Part shown: in pieces, positions 59,893 to 64,000 of the stretch | How positions within the stretch are numbered: the stretch's first letter is position 1 | Layout of the letters: the number at the start of each line of letters is the position of its first letter | Origin: Prevotella sp. | GTDB taxonomy: Bacteria > Bacteroidota > Bacteroidia > Bacteroidales > Bacteroidaceae | DNA length: 64,000 nt | NCBI GenBank assembly: GCA_017400455.1 | Contig: JAFPTC010000026.1 | Coordinates: forward strand, 1-64,000 | Direction of reading: 5' to 3' | Program-made: the position numbers and the translations under genes | The notes under the pieces: model-generated | Databases searched by the model: none | What the model saw: only the letters and a program-made list of their open reading frames with translations | Told to the model about the DNA's origin: nothing

Positions 59893-61767
59893 ATGAAAAC
59901 ATTCGAAGAATTAGGCGTGAGCGCAGCCATCAGGCGCGCCATTGAGGAACTGGGATTCGTGAGTCCGATGCCAGTTCAAGAGGCGGTGATTCCGTTTCTG
60001 ATTGAAGGACAACAGGACGTGATTGCCCTGGCACAGACTGGTACGGGAAAGACGGCCGCCTTTGGCATTCCCCTGCTGCAGCGCATCGACACCAGCAGCC
60101 GCGAGACGCAGGCACTGGTGCTTTCGCCTACGCGTGAGCTGTGCCTGCAGATAACTGACGACCTGCGCGACTTCAGTAAGTACATGGAGGGCATTCACGT
60201 GGAGGCCGTCTATGGCGGCGCGGCCATCGAACCGCAGATGCGCGCCCTGCGCAAGGGGGTGAACATCATCGTGGCCACGCCAGGACGACTCATCGACCTG
60301 AAAAACCGTGGCTTCGCCCATCTGGAACAGGTGAGTACCGTGGTGCTCGACGAGGCCGACGAGATGCTGAACATGGGCTTTTCTGAAAGCATCAACGAGA
60401 TTTTCGAGGCCGTACAGGGCGACGCCGAACAGCCAAGGGAGCACGCCACGCTGATGTTCTCGGCAACGATGAGCCGCGAAGTGGAGAAGGTGGCCAAGAA
60501 GTATCTGCACAACTACGAGACCATCGTCATCGGAAGCCGCAACGAGGGCGCCGAAAACGTGAACCATATCTACTACATGGTGCAGGCCAAGGACAAATAT
60601 CTGGCTCTGAAGCGTATCGTGGACTTCTACCCAAAGATTTTCGCCATCATCTTCTGCCGCACCAAGCTGGAGACGCAGGAAATAGCCGATAAGCTCATCA
60701 AGGACGGCTATAACGCAGAGTCGCTGCACGGCGACCTCTCGCAGCAGCAGCGCGACCTGACGATGCAGAAGTTCCGCCAGCACCTGACGCAGCTGCTCGT
60801 GGCCACCGACGTGGCCGCCCGAGGACTGGACGTGGACGACCTGACGCACGTCATCAACTTCGGACTGCCCGACGACATAGAGAACTATACCCACCGCTCG
60901 GGACGAACCGGTCGCGCTGGCAAGAAAGGCACCAGCATCAGCATCGTCCACTCGAAGGAGAAGCACAAAATCAGAGCTATCGAGAAGGAAATTGGAAAGG
61001 AATTCGTGGAAGCCGAGATTCCCAGCGCCGAGGAGATTTGCAAGAAGCAGCTCTACAAAGTGATGGACCAGATAGTGAAGACCGACGTGGACGACGAGGA
61101 GATTGCTCCGTTCATGCAAGACATCAACCGTTACTTTGAGTATATTGACAAAGAGGAGATCATCAAGAAGATTGTGTCGCTGGAGTTTGGCAAGTTCCTA
61201 TCCTACTACGCCGACGCGCCGGAGATAGAAAAGCCCGTGAAGGAGAAGAAAGAGAAGAAGCCGCAGACCGACCGACAGAAGCGGATGAACAAGGCGCAGG
61301 AGGGTTACCATCGGCTGTTCATCAACCTGGGCAAGCGCGACGGCTTCTATCCTGGCGAGCTGATGCAGACGCTGAACCGCTACGTGGGAGGCCGTCAGGA
61401 GGTGGGCCACATCGACCTGCTGGACACCATCAGCTATTTTGAGGTGCCCGAAAAGGACGCCAAGAAGGTGATGACGCAGCTCTCTGGCATCCGCTATCAC
61501 GGCCGCATCGTGCGCTGCAACTCCGAGGATGACAAAACGGCCGTCAAGGACGCGCAGAACTTCAAGAAAGAGGGCAGAAATGGAGGAAGAGGCTCAAAAA
61601 AGTCCGATTCCATCGACAACCGTGGTAAAAAAATGGTAAAATCGAAACCGGGCAAGCGCGATGACTGGCGCGAGCTGATGAAGTCAAACAAATGGGACTT
61701 TAAAGGCGACGAGCCCGACTTCACAGAGGAAGGCTGGGCTCGCCGTAAACCAAAAAAGAAAAAGTAG
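59893..61767 (+). CDS. DEAD-box RNA helicase with DbpA-type RNA-binding domain
   Basis: A 624-residue RNA helicase. Helicase motifs are LGFVSPMPVQEAVIP (Q motif), AQTGTGKTAAFGIP (Walker A), PTRELCLQI, VLDEADEMLNMGF (DEAD), FSATMSREV (SAT), ATDVAARGLDVD and HRSGRTGRAGKKG (motif VI). Residues about 450-550 hold a DbpA-like RNA-binding domain (FINLGKRDGFYPGELMQTLN in part), and the C-terminal tail is very basic and Lys-rich. It likely remodels ribosomal RNA or mRNA. I chose the ATG just after the promoter; the open frame runs far upstream but is antisense to the TonB receptor. Confidence 0.95.
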   Translation: MKTFEELGVSAAIRRAIEELGFVSPMPVQEAVIPFLIEGQQDVIALAQTGTGKTAAFGIPLLQRIDTSSRETQALVLSPTRELCLQITDDLRDFSKYMEGIHVEAVYGGAAIEPQMRALRKGVNIIVATPGRLIDLKNRGFAHLEQVSTVVLDEADEMLNMGFSESINEIFEAVQGDAEQPREHATLMFSATMSREVEKVAKKYLHNYETIVIGSRNEGAENVNHIYYMVQAKDKYLALKRIVDFYPKIFAIIFCRTKLETQEIADKLIKDGYNAESLHGDLSQQQRDLTMQKFRQHLTQLLVATDVAARGLDVDDLTHVINFGLPDDIENYTHRSGRTGRAGKKGTSISIVHSKEKHKIRAIEKEIGKEFVEAEIPSAEEICKKQLYKVMDQIVKTDVDDEEIAPFMQDINRYFEYIDKEEIIKKIVSLEFGKFLSYYADAPEIEKPVKEKKEKKPQTDRQKRMNKAQEGYHRLFINLGKRDGFYPGELMQTLNRYVGGRQEVGHIDLLDTISYFEVPEKDAKKVMTQLSGIRYHGRIVRCNSEDDKTAVKDAQNFKKEGRNGGRGSKKSDSIDNRGKKMVKSKPGKRDDWRELMKSNKWDFKGDEPDFTEEGWARRKPKKKK

Positions 61768-61773
61768 GGATTG

Positions 61774-62760
61774 CTATTCCTTCAGCTTCAACGTGAGTTC
61801 GACCTCCCAGTCGTTGTTCTCGTTGTCGCTCAAGTCAGTATTCATTTTCAGATTACAACGATTGCCGTTGAAAGCAATGGCAATCTTTGTGTCGTTGTTA
61901 AAGAACTTGTTGCCCATCTCGCCATCCTTCAGGACGATGCGAACGGAAGTCTTGTCGGCGTCGTTCCAAGCCCACTCAGCCACGTCAGCCTCATGATCGG
62001 TGTACTCAATGATGAAGAGGTTGCTCTTGGTGATGGTGATATTCTTCACCGTACGCTCGAACTCAGCTTTTTCATCCTCCGAGAGCTTCACATCCTGGGC
62101 TATGGCCTCCTCGCGCACTTGGCGAAGGTCAAAATAGCCCTGGCTGTTGCTGTCGAACTCTTCGTAAGCCTTAATGTTCTTCTTCTTGCTCTTCAGGTCG
62201 AGGATGGCGCCGGTGACCGACCATGTGCGGGCCAGGCGATCCATGACCTCGTCGCCAGTGGCCGTGCGGTTAGTGGTGACGGTTACGACCTCGCCACCCG
62301 TGGAATAAGTGACGGTTTCATCGACACTTACGGTTACCGTGATGTCGATTTCCATTCCTTCGGTAGAGGTGGCCCTGGAAGGAAGAACGTTCACTCCCGT
62401 GGTGATAGTGCCCTTCACCCTATTGCCGCTCATGGTATAGACATTGCCGGAAAGAGTGGCATTATCCGTGACGTAGGTGCGCTTGCCGCCGTCGGCTGAG
62501 AGGAGCTCAAGCACAATCTTTCCGCTCTCGCTGAAGTTGATGCCCTTCAAGGAGGGAGCCACCTCAGCATTGCCAGTGGTAGAGTTTTTGGCGTTCATGG
62601 CCGTTGGCAGTATGTACTCCACAGCCTTTTCAGCATTGGCAGGAAGGGGCAGATTCACCGGATCGGGCTGTACCACCTCGTCCTCATCGTCGCTGCTGCA
62701 GGCGGTCATGCCCATGGTTACCAAGGCAGCGAGTGCCAGATAAAAGAAATTCTTTTTCAT
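61774..62760 (-). CDS. Secreted lipoprotein, unknown family
   Basis: A 328-residue lipoprotein with lipobox MGMTACSSDDEDE at the N-terminus. The acidic linker is typical of surface-exposed Bacteroidota lipoproteins. The mature part is beta-rich with internal repeats (KGTITTGVNVLPS, EIDITVTVSVDETVTYSTGG) and ends NDWEVELTLKLKE. I do not recognise a family. It lies 46 bp after the beta-barrel gene and is probably in the same operon. Its stop is 6 bp from the convergent helicase stop. Confidence 0.72.
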   Translation of the reverse strand: MKKNFFYLALAALVTMGMTACSSDDEDEVVQPDPVNLPLPANAEKAVEYILPTAMNAKNSTTGNAEVAPSLKGINFSESGKIVLELLSADGGKRTYVTDNATLSGNVYTMSGNRVKGTITTGVNVLPSRATSTEGMEIDITVTVSVDETVTYSTGGEVVTVTTNRTATGDEVMDRLARTWSVTGAILDLKSKKKNIKAYEEFDSNSQGYFDLRQVREEAIAQDVKLSEDEKAEFERTVKNITITKSNLFIIEYTDHEADVAEWAWNDADKTSVRIVLKDGEMGNKFFNNDTKIAIAFNGNRCNLKMNTDLSDNENNDWEVELTLKLKE

Positions 62761-62806
62761 GTCTGTATGGTGTTAAGTTATTAATTGATGTATTTGAATT
62801 CAGCTG

Positions 62807-63580
62807 TCAGAAGATACGGCCACTGATGCGGATGTTCAGAACGGGATAGACCGAGATCTTTTCGGCAATGTCTATGGCGTCCTTCAAATCCTCATCGTCA
62901 TACTCGTCAAGATCGCTGCTCTTGAACTTGTGATAGTACATGTTGCCCCAGTCGTCCTTCACCATGGCGCCCAGGCGGGGCTTACCCCAGAACTTCACGC
63001 CCAAGTCGCAGGACACGGCCACGCGGCTCTTCTTGGGAACGGCCCGGCCGAAGCCAATTCCGACGTAGGGCTTCAGGGCATTCACCTTGACATCGGCCTC
63101 AATATGGCCGGTTTCATCGGTAGTCACGCGATAGTCGCCCAGCTTCAATCCCAGCTTGCCATACTTCGACGGATCCTTGATAAACATCGACGTGTTGGTG
63201 GCGGTGATGAACTTGTCCTTGCCAAAGAAGGCGCCGGCCGTGAGGTGGAAGGAGCTGCCACGGATGGGATAGAAGTCAGCCAGCAGCTTTCCGTCGAAGA
63301 CGTTCAGCTTAGCCTCGGCCTTAAATTCCGAAGCGATGAGGGGATTGTTGTCGTTGATTTCAAAAGTATCATCATACTTCAACGAGGGAACAAAAGACAC
63401 ACCCGCACGCAGAGCGAAATAGTCGGTGAGCGGAGCGGCCAAATCGAAGCCAACACCATCGAGGCCAAGCGACACGCCAACCCCGAGATGATCGAAGAAA
63501 CCATAGGGTTCATCGTCTTGTGCGCTGATGCCCTGCACTCCTGTCAGGGCCATCGCCATGAGTAAAAGCAACTTCTTCAT
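62807..63580 (-). CDS. Outer-membrane beta-barrel protein
   Basis: A 257-residue protein with a signal peptide (MKKLLLLMAMALTGVQGISA). Strands such as LGVGVSLGLDGVGFDLAAPL and YVGIGFGRAVPKKSRVAVSCDLGVKF (in part), and the terminal YPVLNIRISGRIF strand, fit an 8- to 12-strand barrel. It resembles small envelope proteins of Bacteroidales, with no specific family recognised. The gene follows argB (42-bp gap) and precedes the lipoprotein in the same direction. Confidence 0.72.
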   Translation of the reverse strand: MKKLLLLMAMALTGVQGISAQDDEPYGFFDHLGVGVSLGLDGVGFDLAAPLTDYFALRAGVSFVPSLKYDDTFEINDNNPLIASEFKAEAKLNVFDGKLLADFYPIRGSSFHLTAGAFFGKDKFITATNTSMFIKDPSKYGKLGLKLGDYRVTTDETGHIEADVKVNALKPYVGIGFGRAVPKKSRVAVSCDLGVKFWGKPRLGAMVKDDWGNMYYHKFKSSDLDEYDDEDLKDAIDIAEKISVYPVLNIRISGRIF

Positions 63581-63622
63581 TTCAAAAAAGGTTTTTCATT
63601 AATAATTTATCATTCTCTTCGT

Positions 63623-64000
63623 TTAAAGCTTCTTGATCACGGTGCCTCCCTCCTTGCCAACGGCCTGGGCGCTGGTGATGACGACGCGGCTCACCCCGGC
63701 CTCGATGGCTGCGAGGGCGTTTTCTATCTTGGGCAACATGCCGCCGCTGATGGTGCCGCCGGCCTTCAAGCGCTGGAAGTCCTGGGCCGTGATGGTGCTG
63801 ATGACGCTTGAGTCGTCGTCAGGGCGGGCCAGCACACCTGGCTTCTCGAAGGCATAGACCAGCGTCACGTCGAAGCCTTCAGCAGCCATGGCTTTCGCCG
63901 TTTCCTGCGCCATGGTGTCGGCATTGGTGTTAAGCATGCTGCCCTGGCCGTCGTGGGTCAGCGGAGCAATGACGGGCACCAAGCCGCCTTCGATGAAATG
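63623..64000 (-). CDS. argB: Acetylglutamate kinase, C-terminal part (cut by window edge)
   Basis: The last 125 codons of an amino acid kinase; the N-terminal part lies outside. The visible part has VPVIAPLTHDGQGSMLNTNADTMAQETA (in part; the substrate-binding NxNADTxA block), the AFEKPGVL segment, and the C-terminal GGTISGGMLPKIENAL and VVITSAQAVGKEGGTVIKKL blocks typical of ArgB. It phosphorylates N-acetyl- (or here possibly N-succinyl-) glutamate in arginine synthesis, the same pathway as argF' at 28 kb. The neighbouring envelope genes follow on the same strand. Confidence 0.92.
   Translation of the reverse strand, partial: HFIEGGLVPVIAPLTHDGQGSMLNTNADTMAQETAKAMAAEGFDVTLVYAFEKPGVLARPDDDSSVISTITAQDFQRLKAGGTISGGMLPKIENALAAIEAGVSRVVITSAQAVGKEGGTVIKKL

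Noticed and set aside
888..64000. tRNA or rRNA genes
   Set aside because: No cloverleaf-like stretch or rRNA signature was noticed in any intergenic gap.

Overview
The window looks like the chromosome of a GC-rich member of the Bacteroidales, most likely a Prevotella-type bacterium (family Prevotellaceae). The grounds are: many genes preceded by the Bacteroidota -7 promoter element TAnnTTTG; a type IX secretion (gliding) cluster porP-gldK-gldL-gldM-gldN; a Bacteroides-type N-succinylornithine carbamoyltransferase next to proB and proA; a smalltalk microprotein beside an HU-like gene; SDR-type threonine dehydrogenase with its partner ligase; and secreted GH35, GH29 and C10 enzymes. No rRNA, tRNA or CRISPR array was seen.

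Layout. 0-16.5 kb: a cut-off GH35 beta-galactosidase, a PurF-like protein, an RNase R / WG-repeat lipoprotein / hemolysin III operon, a GH29 fucosidase, an ECF sigma / anti-sigma / envelope operon, and a plus-strand operon of XRE-cupin regulator, acyl-CoA synthetase, DUF6057-type membrane protein and a CxxCH beta-propeller lipoprotein. 16.5-19.5 kb: a 64-bp tandem repeat array interrupted by a complete 2.6-kb IS1595-type element with 25-bp terminal inverted repeats, an 8-bp target duplication and two passenger genes. 19.5-38.6 kb: C10 protease, threonine dehydrogenase, a 1-kb gene-poor stretch full of palindromes, the proB-proA-SpoIIE phosphatase-argF' cluster, TerC, a TPR histidine kinase with the threonine-pathway ligase kbl, cysS, a small lipoprotein, an S24 peptidase fusion and a secreted toroid-like protein. 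38.7-45.3 kb: the type IX secretion cluster. 45.4-48.5 kb: smalltalk protein, HU-like protein and PriA. 48.7-52.1 kb: a small lower-GC accessory island (DUF3791-DUF3990-DUF3791 toxin-like trio, a nuclease/SANT-like protein, a rhuM remnant, and a two-gene cassette bounded by 54-bp direct repeats). 52.1-64 kb: hydrolase, DcuB transporter, sugar kinase, flavodiiron protein, TonB receptor with a LOG protein, DEAD-box helicase, two envelope proteins and the 3' part of argB.

How genes fit together. Threonine dehydrogenase and kbl give a complete threonine-to-glycine route from two separate loci. proB, proA, argF' and argB supply proline and arginine. The type IX cluster is a plausible exporter for the C10 protease, whose C-terminal tail resembles those of other Prevotella secreted proteins.

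The most unusual signal is repeat biology rather than one gene. (1) Short 7-8-nt repeats, often in head-to-head (foldback) pairs, lie between genes and also in frame inside conserved genes (rnr, proA, gldL, an acyl-CoA synthetase, a DUF6057 gene). (2) A 43-bp-period repeat of two alternating palindromes, TCTCACGTGAGA and GGGAGGCCTTCCC, occurs at six intergenic loci with centres spaced 21.5 bp apart. (3) Long perfect inverted repeats and nested GC-rich palindromes occur as well. The accessory island at 48.7-52.1 kb is the best place to look for an undescribed defence or conflict system.
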